Of a DNA stretch of 26,831 nt, positions 8,756 through 16,251 are shown in pieces. Location of the stretch: NCBI GenBank assembly GCA_937936215.1, contig CALGWX010000089.1:1-26831 (forward strand), in the 5' to 3' direction. The notes under the pieces were generated by a model. That model was not told where the DNA came from and did not search any database. It saw only the letters and a program-made list of their open reading frames with translations. The stretch's first letter is position 1; every line of letters starts with the position of its first letter. This stretch comes from an uncultured Burkholderiaceae bacterium. Its GTDB lineage: Bacteria > Pseudomonadota > Gammaproteobacteria > Burkholderiales > Burkholderiaceae_F. The position numbers were made by a program, and so were the translations under genes.

Positions 8756-9159
8756 GAATGACATTTTACGGAGCGGGGCGGGCAACCCTCTCGCGACGTC
8801 AGCCGGGCGGCAGCGCCTCGGTGCGTGTCCGCATCGGCGTCATGGGAGCAGCCGGCATCGCCGCGAGGCTTGCCAGGTGCAAGGCGCGCCAAGGCAGCGG
8901 TAGGTACGGCGACGATTTCGGGGTACCGAGTTTGCGCGGTGGGCGCGGTCGGCCCACGCCTCGTTCGCGCGATGGGCGGGGCGATGTGAAACGACCTCCG
9001 CCGGGCGCCATGACATCCTGACCCTGTAGTCTCAACGAGGACTTTCGGCGCTGACGAGTACCCGCATACCGCCGACGAGGCGACGGTTCGAGCCCGAGTC
9101 GTTCGATTCTCCATGATCCCCGCCGAAGCGGGCTTTTTTTTGAAAGGCAGGCAAGTGCT
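8756..9159. other. Intergenic region between divergent RLP and mscS genes
   Basis: About 400 bp with no supportable gene. It should hold the promoters of both the minus-strand RLP-cupin pair and the plus-strand mscS operon. I see no strong promoter hexamers. The stretch contains the hairpin plus T-run described separately (9119-9141). A distant inverted repeat pairs GCCTCG (near 8815) with CGAGGC (near 8873). Short frames on both strands here read as low-complexity Arg/Pro/Ala-rich sequence without recognisable domains. I compared the minus strand by eye with SAH/SAM riboswitch consensus and found no convincing match. Confidence 0.5.
9119..9141 (+). terminator. Intrinsic terminator-like hairpin just upstream of mscS
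   Basis: The stem CCCGC (9119-9123), loop CGAA and GCGGG (9128-9132) are followed by one C and eight T (9134-9141). This is a canonical intrinsic terminator shape on the plus strand, ending 18 bases before the mscS ATG. No gene upstream on this strand needs terminating (the neighbours are minus-strand), so it may belong to a short leader transcript or small RNA, or act as an attenuator for mscS. Confidence 0.65.
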
Positions 9160-9972
9160 ATGAACTGGGAACAGATCGCCGCGACCATCACCACCCAACT
9201 GACGACGTTCGGCCTGAAGGTGGCCGGGGCAATCGCGGTCTGGATCATCGGCCGCTACCTGATCGGCATGGCCGTTCGAATGGTGTCGGCTGCGCTGACG
9301 CGGCAGCAGGTCGATCCGACGATCCTGCGTTACCTGGGCAACATCGTTACCGTCACGCTCAACGTCATCCTGGTCATCGCGATCCTTGGCTATTTCGGGG
9401 TCGAGACGACGTCGTTGGCCGCGTTGATCGCGGCCGCGGGCATTGCCATCGGCGCGGCCTGGGCCGGGCTACTCGCCAACTTCGCTGCGGGAGCCTTCCT
9501 GATCATCCTGCGACCGTTCGTTGTGGGCGACTACGTCAAGGCTGGCGGCGTCGAGGGTACGGTTAAGGAGATCGGCCTGTTTGCCACCACGATCCTGACG
9601 CCGGACAACGTCAGTACCTTCGTCGGTAACAACAAGATTTTCGGCGACACGATCTTCAATTTCTCGGCCAGCCCGTATCGTCGTGTCGACCGGCTGGCGC
9701 AACTGGCGCATTCGGTCAACCCCGCCGACGCGATCGCCCGCCTGAAAACGGCATTGGCAGCAATTCCCAACGTGGAGCAGTCGCCGGCACCGGACGTCGA
9801 GATCGTCGACTTCAACGAGCGCGGCCCGGTGCTGGCCGTACGGCCTTACACTCACACCAACCACTACTGGCAGGTGTACTTCGATACCAACCGTGCGATC
9901 ACCGAAACGTTCGGGGCCGCCGGCTATCCGGTGCCCGAAGCGCACATGAACATCCGCCACCGCGCCGCGTGA
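9160..9972 (+). CDS. mscS: MscS-family small-conductance mechanosensitive channel
   Basis: This is a 270-aa inner-membrane channel, close to the 286 aa of E. coli MscS. It has three predicted transmembrane helices (about residues 17-45, 60-80 and 85-125). The pore helix is glycine/alanine-rich (LIAAAGIAIGAAWAG, then LLANFAAGAFLIILRPF), and the beta domain begins VGDYVKAGGVEGTVKEIG, as in MscS. In place of the usual IPN motif of the beta domain it has VGNN, and the ALQG segment of E. coli reads AAWAG, so it belongs to a divergent subgroup. The family opens under membrane tension and releases solutes on hypo-osmotic shock. The stop codon overlaps a possible GTG start of the next gene, and the two following genes are tightly packed, suggesting an operon. 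A purine-rich AAAGGCAGG lies upstream of the ATG. Confidence 0.92.
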   Translation: MNWEQIAATITTQLTTFGLKVAGAIAVWIIGRYLIGMAVRMVSAALTRQQVDPTILRYLGNIVTVTLNVILVIAILGYFGVETTSLAALIAAAGIAIGAAWAGLLANFAAGAFLIILRPFVVGDYVKAGGVEGTVKEIGLFATTILTPDNVSTFVGNNKIFGDTIFNFSASPYRRVDRLAQLAHSVNPADAIARLKTALAAIPNVEQSPAPDVEIVDFNERGPVLAVRPYTHTNHYWQVYFDTNRAITETFGAAGYPVPEAHMNIRHRAA

Positions 9973-10001
9973 TCCGCGCGGCACTTTTCGGGAAGCATCG
10001 G

Positions 10002-10856
10002 ATGAAGTCGTTTCTTGTCGCGGCCGCACTGGCCGCAATCTTGCTCGGTTCGCCGCTGCAGGCGCAGCCGGCCGACACGCTGAAGAAGATCGCCGCGGCG
10101 CGCAGCATCACACTGGGCTACCGTGCCGACGCCATCCCGTTTTCATTTCTCGACGCGAACGGTCAACCGGTCGGCTACTCGATCGACCTTTGCAAGGCCG
10201 TCGTGGCGTCGATCGAGCGGGCGCTGCAGGTCGGGCCGCTGGGGGTGCGTTGGGTCGCGGTGACTTCGGAGAACCGTTTCGGTCTGGTCGTTGGCGGCAA
10301 CGTCGATCTGGAGTGCGGCATCACGACCGTGACGCTGGGGCGGCAAGACCAAGTGGACTTCTCCAACCTGATCTTCGTCGAAGGTGGCAGCTGGCTTGCG
10401 CGTGCCGACGGCGGGCCAATACGGCTGGCCGATCTCGCCGGCAAGACGGTCGGCGTCCTGCCGGCTACCACGACGGAGGCGCGCCTGCGCGAGGTGCTGC
10501 GGGCGCGCAACATCGACGCGAAACTGGTTAGGGTCAAGGATGAACGCGACGGCGCCGCCGCGGTCATTGAGGGTCGTGTGGACGCTTTCGCGGGCGACCG
10601 GTTGGTCCTCTTGGGTGTCGGGCTCAGTGCCGGTGGAGGGCACGTCCTTGCGCTAGCGCAGGAGGATTTTTCGATCGAACCCTATGCGCTGATGTTGCGG
10701 CCCGACCCGGCATTCCGCCTGGCGGTCAATCGCGGCCTCGCGCAACTTTATTCGGGATCCGGCATCGTCGAGATCTACGAGCGGTGGTTCGGGCGTCTGG
10801 GCAGGCCAGGGCCAGTGCTGATGTCGGTTTATCTGCTCAACGCAATTATGGAGTGA
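10002..10856 (+). CDS. Periplasmic amino-acid-binding protein (SBP_bac_3, GltI-like), orphan
   Basis: This is a 284-aa family 3 extracellular solute-binding protein. It begins with a signal peptide (KSFLVAAALAAILL, cleavage near SPLQA, about residue 21). The ligand-binding lobes show RSITLGYRADAIPFSF, then GYSIDLCKAV (residues 58-67), and the region with Arg97 ... VDLECGITTVTLGR ... VDFSNLIF, which closely follows the glutamate/aspartate-binding protein GltI. The C-terminus has YERWFGR. The ATG at 10002 has GGGAAG 6 bases upstream. A longer frame starts at a GTG at 9969 overlapping the mscS stop, but it would put 11 extra residues before the signal peptide. No permease or ATPase gene accompanies it, so it either shares components with a remote ABC system or serves as a sensor with its neighbours. 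The acidic amino acid ligand is an inference. Confidence 0.9.
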   Translation: MKSFLVAAALAAILLGSPLQAQPADTLKKIAAARSITLGYRADAIPFSFLDANGQPVGYSIDLCKAVVASIERALQVGPLGVRWVAVTSENRFGLVVGGNVDLECGITTVTLGRQDQVDFSNLIFVEGGSWLARADGGPIRLADLAGKTVGVLPATTTEARLREVLRARNIDAKLVRVKDERDGAAAVIEGRVDAFAGDRLVLLGVGLSAGGGHVLALAQEDFSIEPYALMLRPDPAFRLAVNRGLAQLYSGSGIVEIYERWFGRLGRPGPVLMSVYLLNAIME

Positions 10857-10860
10857 GGTC

Positions 10861-11283
10861 ATGATGACGTTACTGAATCGCGTGCGCGGGGCGCTCATCG
10901 TGGTTCTGGCGCTGCTGCTGGTGGCCTGCCAGAGTGCGCCGCCGCCCATTAGTGGTCAGGGAGTCGTTCAGTCGATCCAGGAGACGAAGCGCACGCCGAC
11001 TGGGGCCAGTGCCGTGGGCGCGGTAGGTGGCGCGCTCGCGGGCGGCGCGTTGGGTAGCTTGTTTGGCGGCGGTACGGGGCAAACGATCGCGACCACCGTT
11101 GGCGCAGTCGGCGGCGCCGTGGCCGGGTCTTCGATCGCGGATCAGCAGGCCGCTGAAACTGTGTGGGTGGTCAACATCCTATTCGACGACGGCATTACGC
11201 GTTCAGTGACCGTTGCGCAGCGGCCCAACTATCGGCCGGGCCAGCGCGTGATCGTGGCCAATGGGGCGGTCGTGCCGAAGTAA
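10861..11283 (+). CDS. Outer-membrane lipoprotein with glycine-zipper 2TM domain (SlyB/Pcp-like)
   Basis: This is a 140-aa lipoprotein. The signal sequence ends in the lipobox LVAC with lipidated Cys23. A glycine-zipper segment runs from about residue 48 to 88 (GAVGGALAGGALGSLFGGG, then VGAVGGAVAGS), followed by a small beta-rich C-terminal domain (LFDDGITRSV, YRPGQRVIVANG). This matches the glycine zipper 2TM (Rick_17kDa/SlyB/PcP) family of outer-membrane lipoproteins, generally tied to envelope integrity. GGAG and GAGG lie just before the tandem ATG ATG start. It begins 4 bases after the binding-protein gene, so it is almost certainly in the same transcript. Confidence 0.9.
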   Translation: MMTLLNRVRGALIVVLALLLVACQSAPPPISGQGVVQSIQETKRTPTGASAVGAVGGALAGGALGSLFGGGTGQTIATTVGAVGGAVAGSSIADQQAAETVWVVNILFDDGITRSVTVAQRPNYRPGQRVIVANGAVVPK

Positions 11284-11717
11284 GCCAGTGCCTGTGCCGC
11301 GCTGCGTCCTGGTGGCGCGACGGGGCCGCCGCCGCGCAGCACCGACGAGGCGAGCCTGTCCTCGACGCGCTTGGCTTGTGCTTGGTTGCGGCCGTGATGG
11401 CGAGGCGATTCTTTCCTTTGGCGTGGAGCAGGACGGCGAGTCGTGGCTTGCGCGGGTATCAGGCCGGAGACGACGAGATCCTAGGCGACGGAAGGTCATC
11501 TGGGGCTCGAAAGGCTCGACCGCGCGGTGGCGCGGCCGACGACCAGGCACGCCGCCCGGGATGCTGGCGAAAGGCGACGCCATGCGTTGGGCCAGCGGTT
11601 CGCCCTTGGTTGCGCGCCGGGCATTATCGCGGCGCGGGCACTGACGCCTGACGCCGTCGCCGCGAATTGCGGCTCTTCGCTGCTCGGCGCGAGGGCAAGC
11701 CCGTGACATCAGCACGC
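11284..11717. other. Non-coding gap between convergent genes, possible dispersed repeat
   Basis: About 430 bp separates the lipoprotein gene from gltS (convergent). Frames on both strands remain open across part of it, but their translations are Arg/Ala/Pro-rich, show no domain and are mutually antisense. Convergent genes rarely need this much space, and no clear terminator is visible. The text resembles GC-rich filler that I associate with repeats scattered between genes in Accumulibacter-type genomes. This is an impression only. Confidence 0.4.
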
Positions 11718-12923
11718 TCATCGACCGAGCCACGCAAATAGTGCCGTGAGCGCCAGCGCGTTGGCCGTGTCCGGGAACAGCGACGCCGCCAAGGTGATGG
11801 CGAGCATCGCCCGCGGCGCGTCTCCGAAACGGGCATTCAAGCGGCGCATGACCGCGAGCCCCACCGGCATCGCGCCGAGGCCAAAGCCGATGAAGCCGCC
11901 GGCTGCGGTGGCCGCGTCGCGGTCGCGCCCCATGAGCAGGAATACGATGCCGATGGCGATGACGACGATGCCGACCACCTGCGCCACCGCCACGGTCAGC
12001 AGCATCGGCAGGTGCTGCAGTAGGGCGATCCAGTCCAGCGTCAGCAGCGCGATGGCGAGAAACAGCCGCAGCGCGACGGTGCCGATCAGGTCGGTCACCT
12101 CGGTGTCCAGTGGCCGTCGTAGTGCGTCGGCAATGTTGGTAATGACCACACCCGTCAGCAGTGCGGTCAGGAATCCCGGCAGCGATAAGTCGAAGTGGCG
12201 TGCCGCGGCCTGGCCCAGCCACGGGCTCAGCGCCAGGCACAGCAGCAGCCACAGTAGGCAGGGCAGCCAACGGTCGGAGGAAAACGCCGGTTCGCGCGCG
12301 ATGCCCTCCGGCTCGGATGACGTTTCGCTGACCGGACCGGTGCCCTGAGCTCGACCGTGTCGCATGAGACGGGTGGCTACTGGCCCCGCCACGAGCCCGC
12401 CGAGAACCAGGCCCAGTGTGGCGCTGCCGATGCCGATTTCGAAAGCGCCGGCCAATGACCGGCCGGGCTCGATACCTGCCCAGGCGGTCGCGGTGCCATG
12501 GCCGCCGAGGAAAGCCATGCTGCCCATGAACAGGCCGAGCGTGGCAGGCTGGCCAAAGGACTTCGCCAGCAACATGCCGATGGCGTTCTGCACTGCGATC
12601 GCGGCCACGACCGCCAGGCACACAGCCAGGGCCGCCATTCCAGCGGTGGCCAGTCGTCCGAGATGAGCGGCAAAGCCGAGCGAGGCAAAGAAAAGCAGCA
12701 GCAGGACGCCGCGGACTTCGGGCGCGACAGCGATCTCGAGCCAGCCTGCGCTGCGCGCGATTGCCACCAGCAAGGACAGCAGTAGACCGGCGCTGACGGC
12801 GGGCGGGATGTTGCCGCGCTCCAGCCAGGGCAGCCAGCGGTTCAGGCGCTTGCCCAGTTCGATCGTCAGCAGCGCCGCAATCAAAGTCCAGGCGGGATTC
12901 AGCTCGAGCGTCACGGGCAGCAC
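11718..12923 (-). CDS. gltS: Sodium/glutamate symporter GltS
   Basis: This is a 401-aa inner-membrane protein, the same length as E. coli GltS. About ten hydrophobic segments are visible. The N-terminal half has NIPPAVSAGLLLSL and FFASLGFAA, and the re-entrant loop reads LGGHGTATAWAG, a hallmark of GltS (ESS family). The C-terminal half has the paired repeat (FIGFGLGAMPVGLAVMRRL). It imports glutamate with sodium. The start is GTG (12921-12923), with no ATG alternative near the N-terminus and no visible Shine-Dalgarno; a second GTG lies three codons later. A hydrophilic loop of about 30 residues (around HGRAQGTGPVSETSSEPEG) separates the two halves. It is divergent from gcr with a 111-bp gap. 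Confidence 0.94.
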   Translation of the reverse strand: MLPVTLELNPAWTLIAALLTIELGKRLNRWLPWLERGNIPPAVSAGLLLSLLVAIARSAGWLEIAVAPEVRGVLLLLFFASLGFAAHLGRLATAGMAALAVCLAVVAAIAVQNAIGMLLAKSFGQPATLGLFMGSMAFLGGHGTATAWAGIEPGRSLAGAFEIGIGSATLGLVLGGLVAGPVATRLMRHGRAQGTGPVSETSSEPEGIAREPAFSSDRWLPCLLWLLLCLALSPWLGQAAARHFDLSLPGFLTALLTGVVITNIADALRRPLDTEVTDLIGTVALRLFLAIALLTLDWIALLQHLPMLLTVAVAQVVGIVVIAIGIVFLLMGRDRDAATAAGGFIGFGLGAMPVGLAVMRRLNARFGDAPRAMLAITLAASLFPDTANALALTALFAWLGR

Positions 12924-13034
12924 AGTGGCGTTGCGGCCGCGGCAGGCGGCGACGGCGCGTTGGCGCTAGATTAGCTGCATTGCTGCGCCCGCGGCCCGGC
13001 CGCCCCGATAACCGCGGACCGAACCTCGATCGCC

Positions 13035-15077
13035 ATGCCTGCCGCGCTCTCCGCTGCTGCCGACGACGCCTTGGTGCGCCTGTTGGCCGCCTTCGAGTCG
13101 CCGCCGAACGCCGTCGCGGCGCTGACGGATTTTTTCGACTGGATCCGCCCGCGGCGCGGCGAGCCGCTGGAGGCGGCCGCGGCGCGCTACGACGCGGCGC
13201 TCCGAGCGATGGAAACCGATCCCGATTGCGCCGCGCGCGTTCGCCGCGCGGTGCTCGATCTGCTGGCTTCGCGCCGCTTGGTCAGTTACTTCGCCGACAG
13301 CGGCATCCTGCCCGCCACCGGGTTCTTCAGCGAGCTGGGCCGCATCGTCACCGAGCGATTGCTGCCACAGCTGCCCGACGAGGCGGATATCCGGTCCGCG
13401 ATTCGCCAGATTTTCCCGCGGCGGCGCGACTGGATCTGGATGCAAGCGATGCCAGGCGAGCTGGGGCAGCGGTTCTGGCGGATCGTCGCCGGCGACAGCG
13501 ATGCCGTCGCGCCGCTGCTGCATCCAGTGCTCGACCAGATGCTCGAGGCGCTGCTGGTGGTCGCCTACCGCGTCGGCGGCCTCGGTGTGGAGGAGGAGTT
13601 TGGCCGCCTGGGTTCCGAGTTCGCCGCCTACGCGCCGCGGTTCCGCGGGCTCGCGACGGCGGCACAGCGCTTCGTCGACGCCTTCCGCGCCCATCTGCAA
13701 GACATGGGTGCCCCGTGCGAGGACGAGGCGCAACTGCTGGTACTGGTCGACCAGTGCGAGGAGGTGATCGAGCGGGCGCGCCGCGCGTCGATGCGACTGG
13801 GCACGAGCCTGCACCTGACCCACCTGTTGCGCCGCACCTCGCAGAGCCTGCGCCGCATCGCCACGCTGGCGCGGCTGGCCGGAACGTGGCTGCGCCGCGG
13901 CGAAGCGACCGAGGCGCGCGAGGCGGCGCTCGCCCACTGGGCCGAACTGGTGCGCGATACGGTGCGCGCCGAGAGCCAGCGCAACAGCCTGCGCGAACAC
14001 CTTTCCAAAGGCGCGTCGCTGTTGGCGCTGCGGGTGACCGACAACGCTGCCCGCACCGGGGAGCACTACGTCGCCGAAACGCGTGCGCAGTACTTCGCCA
14101 TGTGGCGGGCGGCAGCCGGCGCCGGACTGATCATCGGCGCGATGGCACTCGTCAAGATTCTCACCTCGAAAATGGACCTCGCGCCGGCCGGCTACGCCCT
14201 GTTTTACAGCCTGAACTACGGGCTGGGCTTCGTGCTGATCTACATGCTGCACCTGACGGTGGCCACCAAGCAGCCGGCGATGACCGCGCAGACTCTGGCT
14301 GGCTATCTCGCCGGCGTCTCGCAGGGCGCTGCGGGGCTGCGCTCCGCCGATCTGGACCGCGTGGTCGATCTGATCGTCGCCGTGGCGCGCAGCCAGTTTG
14401 CGGCCATTGCGGGCAACGTGGCGGTGGCGCTGCCCACCGCGATTGGGCTGTCGCTGCTGCTGGCACAGGCCAAGGGCGCGCCGATCATCGATATGGGCAA
14501 GGCCGCGCATCTGCTCGACGACCTCGATCCCCTGGGATGGGCCGTGCCGCACGCGGCCGTGGCCGGTATTTTTTTGTATTTGTCGGGGCTGATCTCCGGC
14601 TACTTCGACAACCAGGCGAGCTATGCGCGGATCGGCGCGCGTACGGCGCGCTTATCTTGGTTGCGCGCCATCGCGGGCGCGCAGCGCGCCGGGCGCATCG
14701 GCAACTATGTCGAGCAGCATCTCGGTGGCCTGATGGGCAACTTCCTGTTCGGCTGTATGCTCGGCAGCGCGGGGACGATCGGCCAGTTTCTCGGCCTGCC
14801 GCTCGACATCCGCCACATCGCCTTTGCCGCCGCCAACTTAGGCTACGCGTGGGTGGCCTTTGATTTCGCGTTGCCCGCCACGACCTTGCTGTGGGCCGCG
14901 CTCGGGGTGCTGCTGATCGGCTTCACCAACCTGGCCGTGAGCTTCGCGCTGGCGCTATGGACGGCGCTGAAGGCACGCGGCGTCGTCTTCACGCAGAAGC
15001 GTGAGCTGCTGCGGCGGCTGTGGGCGCGCTTGCGCGGCGCACCGTTGAGTTTCTTCGCGGCGCCGCAGGGCACGTAG
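13035..15077 (+). CDS. gcr: Gcr-type 'site-specific recombinase' family membrane protein
   Basis: This is a 680-aa protein of the SpecificRecomb family, annotated in many betaproteobacteria as site-specific recombinase Gcr. The first 345 or so residues are helical and soluble-looking (long runs with Leu/Ala/Arg, such as LLVLVDQCEEVIERARRA). The second half holds about seven transmembrane segments, starting near residue 358 (AAAGAGLIIGAMALVKIL) and including YSLNYGLGFVLIYMLHL, LPTAIGLSLLLA and FLFGCMLGSAGTIGQFLGL. A conserved motif YFDNQASYARIGAR lies near residue 520. I see no tyrosine- or serine-recombinase catalytic motif, and a membrane protein is an unlikely recombinase, so the historical name should be treated with caution. 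The start is the ATG at 13035, the first in the frame. Confidence 0.85.
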   Translation: MPAALSAAADDALVRLLAAFESPPNAVAALTDFFDWIRPRRGEPLEAAAARYDAALRAMETDPDCAARVRRAVLDLLASRRLVSYFADSGILPATGFFSELGRIVTERLLPQLPDEADIRSAIRQIFPRRRDWIWMQAMPGELGQRFWRIVAGDSDAVAPLLHPVLDQMLEALLVVAYRVGGLGVEEEFGRLGSEFAAYAPRFRGLATAAQRFVDAFRAHLQDMGAPCEDEAQLLVLVDQCEEVIERARRASMRLGTSLHLTHLLRRTSQSLRRIATLARLAGTWLRRGEATEAREAALAHWAELVRDTVRAESQRNSLREHLSKGASLLALRVTDNAARTGEHYVAETRAQYFAMWRAAAGAGLIIGAMALVKILTSKMDLAPAGYALFYSLNYGLGFVLIYMLHLTVATKQPAMTAQTLAGYLAGVSQGAAGLRSADLDRVVDLIVAVARSQFAAIAGNVAVALPTAIGLSLLLAQAKGAPIIDMGKAAHLLDDLDPLGWAVPHAAVAGIFLYLSGLISGYFDNQASYARIGARTARLSWLRAIAGAQRAGRIGNYVEQHLGGLMGNFLFGCMLGSAGTIGQFLGLPLDIRHIAFAAANLGYAWVAFDFALPATTLLWAALGVLLIGFTNLAVSFALALWTALKARGVVFTQKRELLRRLWARLRGAPLSFFAAPQGT

Positions 15078-15335
15078 CTGAGGGGTTGCCGCGACGCTGT
15101 TGCCGCGAGGCGGCTTACAAGGTCCCTATGCGAGAATCCCGACGCGCGACGAAGCAAGACGCCTGAAGGCGGCGCGGTCTGCGACGAAGTGGCGGTGCCG
15201 CGACGTTCTTCGGCGCCTGCGTGCCTGGCGGCAGCAACCCATCGCCGCCGTAGGCGGTAGCAATCGGGCCGCAAGTCCACGGATGGGGGCGGCGCGGAAT
15301 CGGCGTGCCGCTTCGGCGCCGCCGCGCCTCGTTCG
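15078..15335. other. Gap upstream of the mla operon
   Basis: A stretch of 258 bp between gcr and mlaF. It contains two small hairpins without T-runs, GCCGC-GAG-GCGGC near 15100 and GCCGCC-GTA-GGCGGT near 15243. I cannot identify a clear promoter. A minus-strand 76-residue frame here has no recognisable domain and is Arg/Pro-rich. The mla promoter is expected in this region. Confidence 0.4.
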
Positions 15336-16193
15336 ATGCCCGCAACGCCAGAGACTCTCACCGCGCCTGCCGCGAGCCATCGCACTGTGACCACCGACGC
15401 CCTGATCACCGTCGAGCGCGTGACCTTCGGCTACGACGCCAGCCGCGCGATCCTGAAGGACGTGTCGATGACGTTCCGCCGCGGCAAGATCACCGCGATC
15501 ATGGGCGGCTCCGGTTGCGGCAAGACGACGCTGCTGCGGCTGATCGGCGGCGTGCACGCGCCGAACCAGGGCCGCATCGTCTTCGACGGCGAGACCATCG
15601 ACACCCGCAACCGCGAGCAGATCTACCGGCTGCGGCGGCGGCTCGGCATGCTGTTCCAGTTCGGCGCCCTGTTCACCGACCTCACGGTGTTCGAGAACGT
15701 GGCCTTCCCGCTGCGCGAGCACACCCGGCTGCCGGAGTCGATGATCCGCGACATCGTGCTGATGAAGCTGAACGCCGTCGGTCTTCGCGGCGCGGCGCAG
15801 CTGCGCATCGCCGAGGTCTCCGGCGGCATGGCTCGCCGCATCGCGCTGGCGCGCGCGATCGCGCTCGACCCGGAACTCATCATGTACGACGAGCCGTTCG
15901 CCGGGCTGGACCCGATCAGCATGGGCGTGGCGGCGAACCTGATCCGGCGGCTGAACGACGCCACCGGCGCCACCTCGCTGATCGTCTCGCACGACGTGAA
16001 GGAGTGCTTCCTGATCAGCGACTACGCCTACCTGATCTCCGCTGGCCGCATCGTCGGCCACGGCACACCGGCGGAACTGAAGGCCTCCGACGACCCGGAG
16101 GTGCGCCAGTTCATCCGCGGCGAGCCCGACGGCCCAGTGCCCTTTCACTACCCGGCACCGCCGGTGGCCGAGGGCTTCGGCCTGCCCGCATGA
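15336..16193 (+). CDS. mlaF: Phospholipid ABC transporter ATP-binding protein MlaF
   Basis: This is the ATPase of the MlaFEDB complex, which drives phospholipid movement between the outer-membrane lipoprotein MlaA, periplasmic MlaC and the inner membrane to maintain outer-membrane asymmetry. It is 285 aa from the ATG at 15336. A GTG at 15387 (268 aa) fits the E. coli length (269) better; neither has a Shine-Dalgarno. Visible motifs: Walker A GGSGCGKTT (57-65), Q-loop FQFGALFTDLTVFENVAFPLRE (Gln108), the MlaF-type signature SGGMARR (162-168), Walker B LIMYDEPFAGLD (Glu186) and the switch His219. The C-terminal extension VRQFIRGEPDGPVPFHYP is the MlaF tail that contacts MlaB in E. coli. First gene of mlaFEDACB. 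Confidence 0.96.
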   Translation: MPATPETLTAPAASHRTVTTDALITVERVTFGYDASRAILKDVSMTFRRGKITAIMGGSGCGKTTLLRLIGGVHAPNQGRIVFDGETIDTRNREQIYRLRRRLGMLFQFGALFTDLTVFENVAFPLREHTRLPESMIRDIVLMKLNAVGLRGAAQLRIAEVSGGMARRIALARAIALDPELIMYDEPFAGLDPISMGVAANLIRRLNDATGATSLIVSHDVKECFLISDYAYLISAGRIVGHGTPAELKASDDPEVRQFIRGEPDGPVPFHYPAPPVAEGFGLPA

Positions 16194-16251
16194 GTCGTCA
16201 CGGCGTCGAACCCCGCGGATGGCGGGCGGGTGAGGGCGGGAGGGCGGCCTG

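Noticed and set aside
8765..9010. Possible SAM/SAH riboswitch on the minus strand upstream of the RLP gene.
   Set aside because: Partial similarity (CGAGGCGCTGCCGC) does not extend to the conserved pseudoknot and core of the SAH class. No support without a covariance search.
9083..9115. tRNA T-arm-like text (GGTTCGAGCCCG and GTTCGATTCTCCA) upstream of mscS.
   Set aside because: The flanking bases do not form a T-stem, and no matching acceptor, D or anticodon arms can be drawn. Not a tRNA, and too weak to call a remnant.
11261..11644. A 127-codon plus-strand frame overlapping the end of the lipoprotein gene.
   Set aside because: It begins inside the lipoprotein gene, lacks a ribosome-binding site and encodes Arg-rich sequence with no domain; more likely part of a non-coding repeat.
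12966..14552. A 528-codon open frame on the minus strand opposite gcr.
   Set aside because: It is the antisense shadow of a well-recognised coding gene. Its translation is His/Gln/Arg/Ala-rich with no domain, as expected from GC-rich codon bias.
13035..15077. Mobile element implied by the name site-specific recombinase.
   Set aside because: No catalytic recombinase motif, no flanking repeats or attachment sites, and the product is a polytopic membrane protein.
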